Source: Granulicella sp. (GTDB lineage Bacteria > Acidobacteriota > Terriglobia > Terriglobales > Acidobacteriaceae). From it: 64,000 nucleotides of DNA. Shown one piece after another: positions 44,660-53,127 of this stretch. The position numbers and the translations under genes are program-made. Position 1 is the first letter of the stretch; each line of letters begins with the position of its first letter. The notes below the pieces were generated by a model. That model did not search any database. It was given only the letters and a program-made list of their open reading frames with translations, and was not told where the DNA came from. The DNA lies in the NCBI GenBank assembly GCA_025408425.1, contig JANXYX010000039.1, positions 34,693 through 98,692 on the forward strand. Reading direction: 5' to 3'.

Positions 44660-45098
44660 TTGCCCTCCGGCTGATAAACGCAGTCCAAACCTGTCAATAT
44701 ATATCGCAGCATAGTCTTAGGATGCGTAATTCCCAGTGACAGTGATTCTCCACCCTTCACCCCACTTCAATTGCCCCACATCATCTACTATAAGCTCGAT
44801 CTACCCGACATAACGTCTTGGGCCGATACTCCATCTGTCTCAATCTCTGCATCAGACTGTGTGAGGCTAAAGATCAGTGGACACAAGATTGGTGATTGCC
44901 ATAGTTTCGGTCGTCGTAGTCATGAGCGTCATCATCGGGATGCGCATCAACCCGGGCCACGAGCCATCGGCAGACCCTGATCGCAGTTAGGTTCGTCGTG
45001 TTAAGCACAGTCCCACCTGCCCCTGTAAAGGGGGAGAATCGCTCCAAACCTCGGAGCAAATCAGACTATTCGTTCAGGCTAGCTGCAGCGGGCTCTGC
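44660..45098. other. Intergenic region, nothing identified
   Basis: 439 bp of mixed composition without a supported gene, clear promoter or RNA. Open frames are short or antisense to the next gene. Confidence 0.4.
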
Positions 45099-45404
45099 TC
45101 AAGCCCACGCCTTGCCCAGACCTTCCAGTCCTGCACTCCCTAGGTCCTGGGGCGACATCACAGGATGTATCTCAACATCTGCATTGAACATCAGGAACCA
45201 CGGCTCGGCAAACGATGGAATCTCCGACGCCTCCGCCATATTCACAATCAAAATCGCCGTCCGGCGACCACCATACTCCGTAAAATAGACAGCCTCAGGC
45301 TTCTGCTGTTCAATAATTCGCTGCATCTTCAGTCCAGCAGTGCCATCTTTGACGGCAGCGTTGAATGCTTCGTGGGGGCAGGTAACGTGCAGAATCATTC
45401 GCAT
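45099..45404 (-). CDS. Small cytoplasmic protein (DUF3303-like)
   Basis: 101 residues, start ATG 45404 seven bases after AAGGAG. Sequence MRMILHVTCPHEAFNAAVKD ... KPEAVYFTEYGGRRTAILIV ... FAEPWFLMFNADVEIHPVMS is a ferredoxin-like alpha/beta pattern of about 100 residues, seen in small proteins sometimes labelled DUF3303 or panthothenate synthetase-like. The label is tentative and the function unknown. Confidence 0.75.
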   Translation of the reverse strand: MRMILHVTCPHEAFNAAVKDGTAGLKMQRIIEQQKPEAVYFTEYGGRRTAILIVNMAEASEIPSFAEPWFLMFNADVEIHPVMSPQDLGSAGLEGLGKAWA

Positions 45405-45590
45405 TTAAAACTCCTTAAGCCAAAGTTCGCTTCGGCGGATCACATCGGGGCCCAGGGGAGAAGCGCTAACCCTACACCCCTCCAACTCCAAACGTCAATA
45501 ATCCCAGCAAAAACACCTGTCAAGCCCATGACCACCTAACCCATTGCCCATCAACAACATAAAAGTGCCTGGTGAGTGCAGCCAATCATC

Positions 45591-45596
45591 TATAAT
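45591..45596 (+). promoter_or_regulatory. Consensus -10 hexamer upstream of orphan terminator
   Basis: TATAAT at 45591-45596. No good -35 is found at 17 nt upstream. A start near 45603 would give a transcript of only about 50 nt before the terminator. Confidence 0.3.
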
Positions 45597-45615
45597 TAAT
45601 TTACAAGCAAGCAAA

Positions 45616-45654
45616 GAAAGCCCGGATCTCATTGAGATCGGGGCTTTCCTTTTT
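45616..45654 (+). terminator. Orphan Rho-independent terminator
   Basis: AAAGCCCGGATCTCA and TGAGATCGGGGCTTT form a 15-bp-class stem with a 2-nt loop junction and one bulge, followed on the plus strand by CCTTTTTAG. No plus-strand gene precedes it within 2 kb, so it may end a short unannotated RNA, or act on the minus strand after the DUF2934 gene. Confidence 0.75.
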
Positions 45655-45756
45655 AGAATCTTATATTTGGACAACATGCTTGTTCGCAATGCTTTAGCGG
45701 CATTAGTTTTGCTATCTTGTTGTAAAAAAGCCACTTGCGGCACGCTTCTAATAAGA

Positions 45757-46038
45757 CTACGAAGCGATACCCAGCAGTTCCTGCTCTGCCCGCAGCCAGT
45801 CTTGCTCGGCGTAGCCGTCCTGCCAGCCGCGCTCAATCCAGTACTGTTCGGCTAACCGGGCGATCTCTTCGTGGGTCGGCGTAATTGCCTTCAACTTCGC
45901 TGCCACGGTCTTCGGAGCCGTTTTCTTCTTCGCGGGCGCCTTCGCTGCAACCTTTACGGAACTCTCAACCTCCGCAGCCTTCTTGGCCACGGTCTTCTTT
46001 GCGGGGGCCTTGGTCTTCTTCACAGTCTCTGAGCTCAT
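45757..46038 (-). CDS. DUF2934 protein with Lys/Ala-rich N-terminus
   Basis: 93 residues from ATG 46038, selected for the GGAGAC site six bases upstream; a longer frame starts further up. Residues 1-50 are Lys/Ala/Pro-rich (AKKTVAKKAAEVESSVKVAA), like histone-H1-type tails. The C-terminal HEEIARLAEQYWIERGWQDG and a following DWLRAEQEL are the DUF2934 signature, widespread in Acidobacteriota. DNA binding by the tail is a guess. Confidence 0.85.
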   Translation of the reverse strand: MSSETVKKTKAPAKKTVAKKAAEVESSVKVAAKAPAKKKTAPKTVAAKLKAITPTHEEIARLAEQYWIERGWQDGYAEQDWLRAEQELLGIAS

Positions 46039-46179
46039 AAATGTCTCCATTCGTCGGGGATGGGGGAGTAACCCGTCATACAACCGGATAACTAATATGA
46101 TACCCGCCCACCCCAAAACCGCAATTAACCGCCCAGATTACCCTCTCACCCCCCGCAACAATCCCAAAACAGCCGGGTC

Positions 46180-46201
46180 TAATCTTAAGAAATTAAGATT
46201 A
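46180..46201. promoter_or_regulatory. Perfect 9-bp inverted repeat with GAAA loop
   Basis: TAATCTTAA (46180-46188), GAAA, TTAAGATTA (46193-46201). It lies 113 nt upstream of the GT39-type gene. It could be an operator or an RNA hairpin; no T-run follows. Confidence 0.4.
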
Positions 46202-46313
46202 AGGGCTGCATTGCTGTCCATCGATTGGCAAAAAGGAGCAACTAGCGGGTGGAGAATCCCAGTTACGACCCTCAGCTGTACTCTGCACAAATCCTCGTCT
46301 CCGTGCGAGGTCT

Positions 46314-47699
46314 ATGCTAGTTCTCGACCAGGCCACAAAACCCCAACTCTCTCAATCCAAAATCGCCCCATCTCACTCTGATTACTCTCCCCGAAGCGTC
46401 CTCACCCTGGCAGTTCTCTCCGCGCTCATCATCCGCCTTATCGTCCTGCACTTTACCGCCTCCTCTGGTCTTACCGATCCCTCGCGCGGCTACGAGCAGT
46501 TCGGCTGGGAGATGGGTTGGGTCGCCCGAAGCATCGCTCTCGGCCGCGGATTCTCCTCTCCCTTCGTCCCATTCACCGGACCAACAGCGCTTGTCCCTCC
46601 GCTCTTCCCCTACTTGCTCGCTGGCATCTTCCGGGTCTTTGGCCTCTACTCCATGCACGCTGGTCTCGTCGTCCTCTCCCTCAATAGTCTCTTCTCCGCC
46701 CTCACTTGCATCCCCATCTACTACTCGGCCCAATACTCACTAGGAGACCGAGCAGCGCGGTTCGCTGCCTGGTCGTGGGTCTTCTATCCCTTCGCTATCT
46801 ACTTCTCCGCCACCATGGTCTGGGATTACGCCCTCACCGCGCTCCTCTTTGCCATCTGCTTCTGCATACTCCAGAGACTCCATCTCCACCACGGACTTAC
46901 CGTCTGGGCTGGTCTCGGCATCCTCTATGGAATTACCATCCTTTCCAACCCGTCCGTTCTCACCGTCTTCCCGCTCCTACTCCTCTTCGCCATGCTCAAG
47001 GTCCGTCGCGCCGGCGGTGATTGGCTTCGCCGCGGAGTCATCACCGCCATTGCGCTACTCGCCGTCTTGACCCCTTGGGGAATCCGGAACTATCGCGTCC
47101 TCCACGTTGTCTGCCCAGTCCGCGACGGCTTCTGGCTGGAACTCTGGTCCGGCAACACTGGTGATACCTTCGAGTCCAACCCCGCCTGGACTCATCCCGC
47201 CAGCAATCCCGACGAAATGCACCAGTACCAGCTATCCGGTGAACCCGCCTACATTGCACAGAAGCACCTCCTGGCAAGCGACTTTATTCGCCGCCACCCC
47301 CTCTTTTTCGTTGGCGTCTCGCTGCGTCGGGCCATCCGCTTCTGGACTGGATTCTGGAGCTTCAACCTACGCTACCTGCAGAAAGAATTCTTCGACATCC
47401 CCAACATCTTCTTCTGCTCCAGCATTACTTTCCTTATGATCCTCGGCGTTCGCCGATCTTGGCGGAACGACCGACGCGCCACCCTACCCTACCTCCTCCT
47501 CGTAGCCATCTTCCCCTGCACTTACTACCTCTCCCACTCCTCCATGGACTATCGCCAACCCATCGAACCCGAGATCATCATCCTCGCTTCCTTGGGGGGC
47601 TTCGGCATGCAGAGATCTGCTGAAATAGTTGTTGAGGATGAATCGATGTCGGAGGAATTCTTTGTCCCAGAGCAATCTCTCAATTCAGCCATCCGCTAG
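46314..47699 (+). CDS. GT39-type (ArnT/PMT-like) membrane glycosyltransferase
   Basis: 461 residues, GAGG just before the ATG. About ten membrane segments. The first periplasmic loop carries DPSRGYEQFGWEMGWVARSI and a TGPTALVPPLFPYLLAGIF block, as in PMT/ArnT-family enzymes that use polyprenyl-phosphate sugars outside the inner membrane. The acceptor (lipid A, protein or polymer) is unknown. Monocistronic by appearance. Confidence 0.85.
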   Translation: MLVLDQATKPQLSQSKIAPSHSDYSPRSVLTLAVLSALIIRLIVLHFTASSGLTDPSRGYEQFGWEMGWVARSIALGRGFSSPFVPFTGPTALVPPLFPYLLAGIFRVFGLYSMHAGLVVLSLNSLFSALTCIPIYYSAQYSLGDRAARFAAWSWVFYPFAIYFSATMVWDYALTALLFAICFCILQRLHLHHGLTVWAGLGILYGITILSNPSVLTVFPLLLLFAMLKVRRAGGDWLRRGVITAIALLAVLTPWGIRNYRVLHVVCPVRDGFWLELWSGNTGDTFESNPAWTHPASNPDEMHQYQLSGEPAYIAQKHLLASDFIRRHPLFFVGVSLRRAIRFWTGFWSFNLRYLQKEFFDIPNIFFCSSITFLMILGVRRSWRNDRRATLPYLLLVAIFPCTYYLSHSSMDYRQPIEPEIIILASLGGFGMQRSAEIVVEDESMSEEFFVPEQSLNSAIR

Positions 47700-47857
47700 A
47701 CCTCGAACTCGCGACTGACGGGTACATGCGAGTCGAGGAGTTTGGTTAAATTTATCGAGCGTGGACCATGAGCGAATTCGTGGAGCATGAGTTTATTGAT
47801 AGGTAAAAGTTATGGCCAGAACGTCGCTCATGCCCAGAGAAGGGAAGCGGCTGCCAG

Positions 47858-48661
47858 CTAGAGATTGAATAGTTCGCGCAAGCGCTTGGTCTGCGATCGG
47901 CTTACCGGAATCTCTGTCTTCTTGGGGTCGTCCATGCGCAGTTGATAGCTGGACTTGAACCAAGGCACTACTTCTCGAATGTGTTGAATATTTACTACAA
48001 ATGAGCGATGCGCCCTCCAAAAAGCCTCTGGATCGAGCTGGTCAGTTAGCTCCTCCAGCGTCCGGCAATTAGATTGTCCTTCCACCGTCGGCGTTACGAC
48101 ACTTATCGCTCCACCTTCGATCGACGCGAAGCATATCTCCCTCTGGTCTACCAGTAACAGGCGGTTCTGTGCCCGTACGACCACCTTGCCTGAGTTCGTC
48201 TTCGGCGCATGAGACTGTTCCTCAACCAGCCGCAGCAGAACATCCAGCTTGGCACCCGCCTCCTGATTCAGGTTGCCCACCTCAATCAGGGCGGATCTTC
48301 GCGCCAGCGCCTTTTCAATCGTTTGCATTACCCGTTTCCGGTCAAAGGGCTTAAGAAGATAGTCAACGGCATTTACCTCGAACGCCCGCACCGCATATTG
48401 GTCGTAAGCCGTTGCAAATACAATCTGCGGCATAGGCATCTTGCGATCCAGTAGTTTCTTTAGAACAGCAAAGCCGTCCAGACCAGGCATCTGGACATCA
48501 AGAAACACCAGATCTGGCGTGTAAGTTCGAATCAGTTCCACTGCTTCAATGCCATTTGTCCCTTGAGCTAGAACCGTAACCCCGCCGGCCTTTTCCAGAA
48601 GATACTGCAACTCCTGCCTGGCAAGCGGTTCGTCATCGATGATGAGTACAGTCAGAGGCAT
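47858..48661 (-). CDS. LytTR-type response regulator
   Basis: 267 residues. Receiver domain with the acidic pair DD (9-10), phospho-acceptor Asp55 in FLDVQMPG and Lys in YLLKPFD. After a linker of about 40 residues comes a LytTR DNA-binding domain (VVVRAQNRLLLVDQREICFA ... AFWRAHRSFVVNIQHI ... IPVSRSQTKRLREL). Normally activated by a LytS-type sensor kinase, but no kinase is encoded here. Last gene of a four-gene minus-strand operon headed by an ECF sigma factor. Confidence 0.94.
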   Translation of the reverse strand: MPLTVLIIDDEPLARQELQYLLEKAGGVTVLAQGTNGIEAVELIRTYTPDLVFLDVQMPGLDGFAVLKKLLDRKMPMPQIVFATAYDQYAVRAFEVNAVDYLLKPFDRKRVMQTIEKALARRSALIEVGNLNQEAGAKLDVLLRLVEEQSHAPKTNSGKVVVRAQNRLLLVDQREICFASIEGGAISVVTPTVEGQSNCRTLEELTDQLDPEAFWRAHRSFVVNIQHIREVVPWFKSSYQLRMDDPKKTEIPVSRSQTKRLRELFNL

Positions 48662-48670
48662 AGGATGAAA

Positions 48671-49219
48671 CTAGTCGCTATAGGCACGCAATCGAGCAGG
48701 TGCATGATCTTCGGCCAGGTCGTGCCCGCACTGCGTGCAGTATACGTCCGTAATCCGCACGCCACGGAAGCACTTACCGCACACCGGCGCCATCTGAAAT
48801 TGGCACTGCGGACAGAAATGGTAGCTCGATGCGATCTCCGTCGTACAGTGTGGGCAACGCGACAGTATTGGCTGCCGCAGCAGGAAGTAGACTACTGCCC
48901 CAATCCCTCCTGGCATCACGATCACGATCAGCATCCATAGGCCAGCAGACATGTTGCGTCGTTTCACGTCGCGGCTCACATATCCAATCAGCAAAACATA
49001 GCTGGCAAACGCCGTGCCCCACGAGTAGCCCATAAGCAACCGCATGGGCAACATTTCGTGCTTCTGGTGCGGCAGTACTCCATGAAACAGATACTGAGCG
49101 GCAGCGAAAACCAGGATTGCCAGTGCAATCGACCAACCTGGAATAATGCTTAAAGCGTCAGCGCCATCATCCGCGACGCTTCCGGTTCGTATTGATTTCA
49201 CGTCGAAAGGGATTGTCAT
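48671..49219 (-). CDS. Membrane protein with double zinc ribbon
   Basis: 182 residues. Three hydrophobic segments (SIALAILVFAAAQYLFHGV; WGTAFASYVLLIGYV; LWMLIVIVMPGGIGAVVYFL) are followed by four CxxC knuckles, CPHC, CPQC, CGKC and CTQC, which form two zinc ribbons at the C-terminus. Overlaps the upstream gene by 4 nt (ATGA). Function unknown; its place between sigma factor and LytTR regulator suggests membrane-stress or envelope sensing. Confidence 0.85.
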   Translation of the reverse strand: MTIPFDVKSIRTGSVADDGADALSIIPGWSIALAILVFAAAQYLFHGVLPHQKHEMLPMRLLMGYSWGTAFASYVLLIGYVSRDVKRRNMSAGLWMLIVIVMPGGIGAVVYFLLRQPILSRCPHCTTEIASSYHFCPQCQFQMAPVCGKCFRGVRITDVYCTQCGHDLAEDHAPARLRAYSD

Positions 49220-49596
49220 AGATTCGTCTCATCATCGGCCTGAAGCCGCGTCCGGCGAAACCATACCATAGCGAGCAGAGTCGCTGAAACAGGAAGAAAC
49301 CAAAGCAGCAATACCATCAGTTGGTTGCTCGAGTCTGGAACCACAGTGGGAACCAACTCATACTCATCCAGAACGCTCCACACCGCTGAACAGAGAATCA
49401 CCAGCAGTGCTGAACATACAATCATGGGAATCCAAAGGCTCCGTGCGCGACTACGACGCGCCTTCATCACTTTTGCACGCTCACGTACGACACGATGGGT
49501 TCGGTTCACCATCGACGTGCTAGCCCCCGAATTCATGCTCGGGATGGTCGAACGGAACTCTTGATTCGCCAAATACTCATCTCGGGAGACACTCAC
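49216..49596 (-). CDS. Two-span membrane protein downstream of ECF sigma factor
   Basis: 126 residues, GTG start overlapping the sigma stop (GTGA). N-terminal basic cytoplasmic part (HRVVRERAKVMKARRSRARS), then two membrane spans (WIPMIVCSALLVILCSAVW; LMVLLLWFLPVSATLLAMVW). Position right after a sigma gene is that of an anti-sigma factor, but no zinc-binding HxxxCxxC motif is present. No family recognised. Confidence 0.75.
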   Translation of the reverse strand: MSVSRDEYLANQEFRSTIPSMNSGASTSMVNRTHRVVRERAKVMKARRSRARSLWIPMIVCSALLVILCSAVWSVLDEYELVPTVVPDSSNQLMVLLLWFLPVSATLLAMVWFRRTRLQADDETNL

Positions 49597-50312
49597 GATC
49601 CAGCCTCCGTCAACCTGGGCGGTGTTGACCGAAGCTGCTCCACCTCAGGCTTTAGCGCGGCCAGTCCACGATAGAGTCTCGACTTCACGGTGGAAAGCGG
49701 AGCCCGCGTCACCCCCGCAATCTCCTCCAGCGACAGTTCTTCGTAAAAACGAAGCACCAGAACCTCACGATAGTTCGGTTCAAGCTTGAGTAGAACCTCA
49801 GATACCTCGGCACAATCTTCCCGCGACTGAAACTGCTCTAGCGGCGACGGCCCGGTCATCATAATCTCAAATGGCCGGTCATCCTCGCGGCCTTCACTCA
49901 TCTCCTCTAGGCTGGACATCGTTCGCTTCCGCGAGAGGTCGATCACCAGGTTGCGGGCGATCGTGAACAGCCAGGTATCAAAGCGTGCTTTGCCGTTGTA
50001 TTGTGTCCCACGCAGCAACACGCGCATCCACGTCTCTTGAAACAGATCCTCTGCAACCTCACGCTTGCCAGTCAGAAAAAGCAGGTAACGAAGCAGCCGA
50101 TGCTGGTAAAGCTCTATTAACTCATCCAGCAACTCAGGATCTTGCCGTTTAAGGCCGCGCGCAATCTCCGCACTTTCGCTCTGAGTCTGGGCGATAAGTG
50201 CAGCGGATGCGGCCATCGACATAGATTTGCTCGGCACACTCTTTGAGACGTGTGATTCGCGCGAAAAGACGCGGTTATTATCGCGATCATCCTGATGACG
50301 GAAAAAAGTCAC
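49593..50312 (-). CDS. RNA polymerase sigma-70 family factor, ECF type
   Basis: 239 residues, GTG start. Region 2 (LYQHRLLRYLLFLTGKREVA, then QETWMRVLLR and FDTWLFTIARNLVIDLSRKR) and region 4 (LEPNYREVLVLRFYEELSLE, STVKSRLYRGL) are intact. The N-terminal ~45 residues are variable and the real start might be a later ATG (near residue 30). Heads an operon with two membrane proteins and a LytTR regulator; no obvious promoter read from sequence. Confidence 0.93.
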   Translation of the reverse strand: MTFFRHQDDRDNNRVFSRESHVSKSVPSKSMSMAASAALIAQTQSESAEIARGLKRQDPELLDELIELYQHRLLRYLLFLTGKREVAEDLFQETWMRVLLRGTQYNGKARFDTWLFTIARNLVIDLSRKRTMSSLEEMSEGREDDRPFEIMMTGPSPLEQFQSREDCAEVSEVLLKLEPNYREVLVLRFYEELSLEEIAGVTRAPLSTVKSRLYRGLAALKPEVEQLRSTPPRLTEAGS

Positions 50313-50413
50313 AGCTCTTGTCTCATAAGAGGTTGCTCCCGGGTGAACTCCAGCGTTCTCATATTCTAAGCCAGATACCCGTGCTTCGGCGTCTCCGGCG
50401 GTAAACTGGGGTA

Positions 50414-51202
50414 ATGGAAGTTCTTTATGGCCTTCACCCAGTGGAGGAGGCGATCCGTTCCGGTTCTCGCCAGCTTGACCACGTTAGCGTCGCCCGAGAG
50501 CGCCGGGATGACCGGCTAGAGAGTCTCATCCAGCTATGCCGCACCGCCGGCATCCGCGTCTCGCTGGAGTCCCGCGACCAACTCACCCGCCTCGCCCGCA
50601 CAGACGCCCACCAGGGCGTCTTGGCTGTCGTCAAGGAGCGTCAGTTTCTCGGCATCGAAGACCTTATGCGCCCCAAACTGGATGGCCAATACCGGTTCTT
50701 CCTCGCTCTCGATGGTGTAGAAGATCCTCACAACCTCGGCGCGCTCCTGCGTACCGCCGACGGCGCTGGTGTGGACGGAGTCATCCTGCCCGAACGTCGA
50801 TCAGCACCCGTCACCGCCACCGTGGCCAAGACCTCCGCCGGTGCCTCTGAGCATGTTCGCATCGCTCGCGTTACCAACCTTGTCCGCTCGCTGGAACAGC
50901 TCAAGCAGAAGAATGTTTGGGTCCTCGGACTGGATGAACGCGGATCTCCGGACTACACAGACTTTGACTTCAATACTGATTGCGTTCTGGTACTTGGACG
51001 AGAGGGAGCAGGGTTGCACGATCTCGTAAAGAAGACTTGCGATCATCTCTTGCGCATCCCCATGGCCGGTAAGGTCTCCTCCCTTAATGTTTCGGTCGCC
51101 GGAGCCATCGTCATGTATGAGGCCATGCGTCAACGCCGCCCCGCCGCCGCCCCAAAGACGGAGAGGAAATCAGCAAAAGTCCGCAAAGGGTTGGGATCTT
51201 GA
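50414..51202 (+). CDS. rlmB: 23S rRNA (guanosine-2'-O)-methyltransferase RlmB (SpoU/TrmH family)
   Basis: 262 residues. N-terminal substrate-binding domain (VLYGLHPVEEAIRSGSRQLD) and a SPOUT catalytic domain with the three motifs FLALDGVEDPHNLGALLRTA, VLVLGREGAGL and IPMAGKVSSLNVSVAGAI. It methylates G2251 of 23S rRNA in E. coli. The next gene overlaps its stop by 4 nt. Divergent from the ECF sigma operon. Confidence 0.93.
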   Translation: MEVLYGLHPVEEAIRSGSRQLDHVSVARERRDDRLESLIQLCRTAGIRVSLESRDQLTRLARTDAHQGVLAVVKERQFLGIEDLMRPKLDGQYRFFLALDGVEDPHNLGALLRTADGAGVDGVILPERRSAPVTATVAKTSAGASEHVRIARVTNLVRSLEQLKQKNVWVLGLDERGSPDYTDFDFNTDCVLVLGREGAGLHDLVKKTCDHLLRIPMAGKVSSLNVSVAGAIVMYEAMRQRRPAAAPKTERKSAKVRKGLGS

Positions 51203-53121
51203 TTCTCCGCGTCGCCAGGTTTATCCGCTGGAACTGCCTGCTCGCTGGCATCGTTACGCTCGCCGCCGCAGCTCCAGCGCAACAACAGCCGAGCCCCGAT
51301 ACAACGGACACCACTGCTCCTCATGGCACCGTGCTCTTTGACTCCAGCCAGCAGCCCGTTCCGGAAACCAAACACTCTGGAATCGCCAACGAAGACGCCT
51401 CGGCGACGATAAGCGACGTCGACCGCGCTGCATTGACCTTTACCGTATACGATCTGGATGCTCATCTCGTCCCAGCTCACGCGCAACTAGTCATGCGCGC
51501 CCACGTCTCCGTGCGTAACGACGGCACCCGGCCTCTCACTCGCATCGCATTTCAGATATCCTCGACCCTCCGCTGGGAGCGGTTTGCCTTGCTTGGCGGC
51601 GCGACGCCGGTCACCGTGTCATTTGTGCAGCACCTCATTGACACCGATGCCGACCACACGGGCCAGGCGCAGGAAGCAATTCTTACTCTGCCCCAACCGT
51701 TGCCGCCTGGCGCATCCATTGAGATTTCAACCTTCTATTCCGGCGAGATCGACCAGTCTGCCAAACGGCTGGAGCGTATCGGCGCCCCCGCCATCCAGGC
51801 TGCCTTTGCTGATTGGGACAAGCTCGCCTCCCAGGGCTCAGGGCTTCGCGGCTACGGAAACGTCCTCTGGTACCCCACCTCATCCGCCCCTGTATTTCTC
51901 GGCGATGGCGCCAGACTCTTCCGGGCTGTAGGCCAGGAAAAACTTCGTCAGTCAACCGCAACAATTCGCCTTCGCTTGGCGGTCGAGTACGTCGGTGACG
52001 CCCCCGACGCAGCCTACTTCTGCGGAGAGCGAGAACCCTTGATGCCACTCAGCGAGAACGTCAACGAGCCCGTCGTAGAAGCGCCCGGCCTCGCCATCGC
52101 TGAGTTTTCTATCCGGGCACTCGGCTTTCGCGTCCCGACTCTCTTCATCGCCGATCGAGCAGCAACGTCCGTCAGTCCACTCGTCTCCGCGGTCACGGAT
52201 CGAAGCGAGTCCGTGCCACTCTACGCGGCCGCTTCAGAGAAAGTTCAGCCGCTCCTCTCCGACTGGCTTGGCAAGACCCCGCTCGCTACGCTCAATATCC
52301 TCGACCGCGAGGGCCAGCCGTTTGAGGACGGCAGCCTCTTGGTAGCACCCATGTCCAGCCGGGATGCGGCTGACCTCTCCTTCGTTCTCGCTCATTCGCT
52401 CACGCATGCATGGTTCAAGTCGTCGCACGTCTGGCTCGATGAGGGTGTCGCGCAATTCCTGTCTCTTTTATGGATCGAGCAGGCCGAAGGTCGCGACGCA
52501 GCCATCCGGCAGCTGCAGCACCAGAACACCAGTCTGGCTCTGGTCGAACCCTTCTTCTCTCAAGGGGCTGCGCCTGAAGTTGAAGGGCAAAGTCTTATTC
52601 ACGCCCGCGACGAAGTCTACTACCGTACTAAGGCCGCAGCTGTCCTGTGGATGCTACGTTCGATCACCGGCGATGAGCCGTTGAAACAGGCTCTCCAACT
52701 CTACCGCCGCGACCCGAAACACGACGAAGATCCAAAGCAATTCCAAACCCTGCTGGAGCAGACCTCTCACAAGAATCTTCAATGGTTCTTCAACGATTGG
52801 GTCTACCGTGATCGTGGCCTGCCTGATCTCAGTATCGTCAGCGTTACTCCGCGCGAACTTCCGTCCCGGGGCGATAAGGCGGGTGGCTGGCTTGTCGCCG
52901 TCGAGGTTCATAACGATGGCGATGCCGTAGCCGAAGTCCCGGTCACCATCCGTTCCGGATCCCTCTCCGCCACCGAACGGCTTCGAATCCCTGCGCGGGC
53001 CAGTGCTTCGACACGCATTGTCTTTGAGACTGATCCGGCTGAAGTGCTCCTCAACGACGGCACAGTGCCAGAGGCCGGGTCCAGCAATCATTCCAAACAG
53101 GTGGTTGTACGCGAAAAGTAA
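51199..53121 (+). CDS. Gluzincin-like (M1/peptidase-MA) protein lacking the catalytic Glu
   Basis: 640 residues, TTG start overlapping the rlmB stop. Signal-like N-terminus (WNCLLAGIVTLAAAAPAQ), a beta-rich M1-like N-domain, then the zinc site. Where HExxH is expected the sequence is H399-S-L-T-H403, with the third ligand Glu415 in WLDEGVAQF. Both His and the distal Glu are kept, but the general-base Glu is Ser. The spacing from second His to Glu (12) is shorter than in typical M1 enzymes and nearer to peptidase-MA proteins. Zinc binding without normal peptidase activity is likely. Exported, periplasmic or surface. Confidence 0.8.
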   Translation: MILRVARFIRWNCLLAGIVTLAAAAPAQQQPSPDTTDTTAPHGTVLFDSSQQPVPETKHSGIANEDASATISDVDRAALTFTVYDLDAHLVPAHAQLVMRAHVSVRNDGTRPLTRIAFQISSTLRWERFALLGGATPVTVSFVQHLIDTDADHTGQAQEAILTLPQPLPPGASIEISTFYSGEIDQSAKRLERIGAPAIQAAFADWDKLASQGSGLRGYGNVLWYPTSSAPVFLGDGARLFRAVGQEKLRQSTATIRLRLAVEYVGDAPDAAYFCGEREPLMPLSENVNEPVVEAPGLAIAEFSIRALGFRVPTLFIADRAATSVSPLVSAVTDRSESVPLYAAASEKVQPLLSDWLGKTPLATLNILDREGQPFEDGSLLVAPMSSRDAADLSFVLAHSLTHAWFKSSHVWLDEGVAQFLSLLWIEQAEGRDAAIRQLQHQNTSLALVEPFFSQGAAPEVEGQSLIHARDEVYYRTKAAAVLWMLRSITGDEPLKQALQLYRRDPKHDEDPKQFQTLLEQTSHKNLQWFFNDWVYRDRGLPDLSIVSVTPRELPSRGDKAGGWLVAVEVHNDGDAVAEVPVTIRSGSLSATERLRIPARASASTRIVFETDPAEVLLNDGTVPEAGSSNHSKQVVVREK

Positions 53122-53127
53122 CGAGCT

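Larger units (their letters stand above)
45405..45756. other. Intergenic region with orphan terminator
   Basis: 352 bp. No gene supported on either strand. Contains the -10-like TATAAT and terminator listed separately. Confidence 0.45.
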
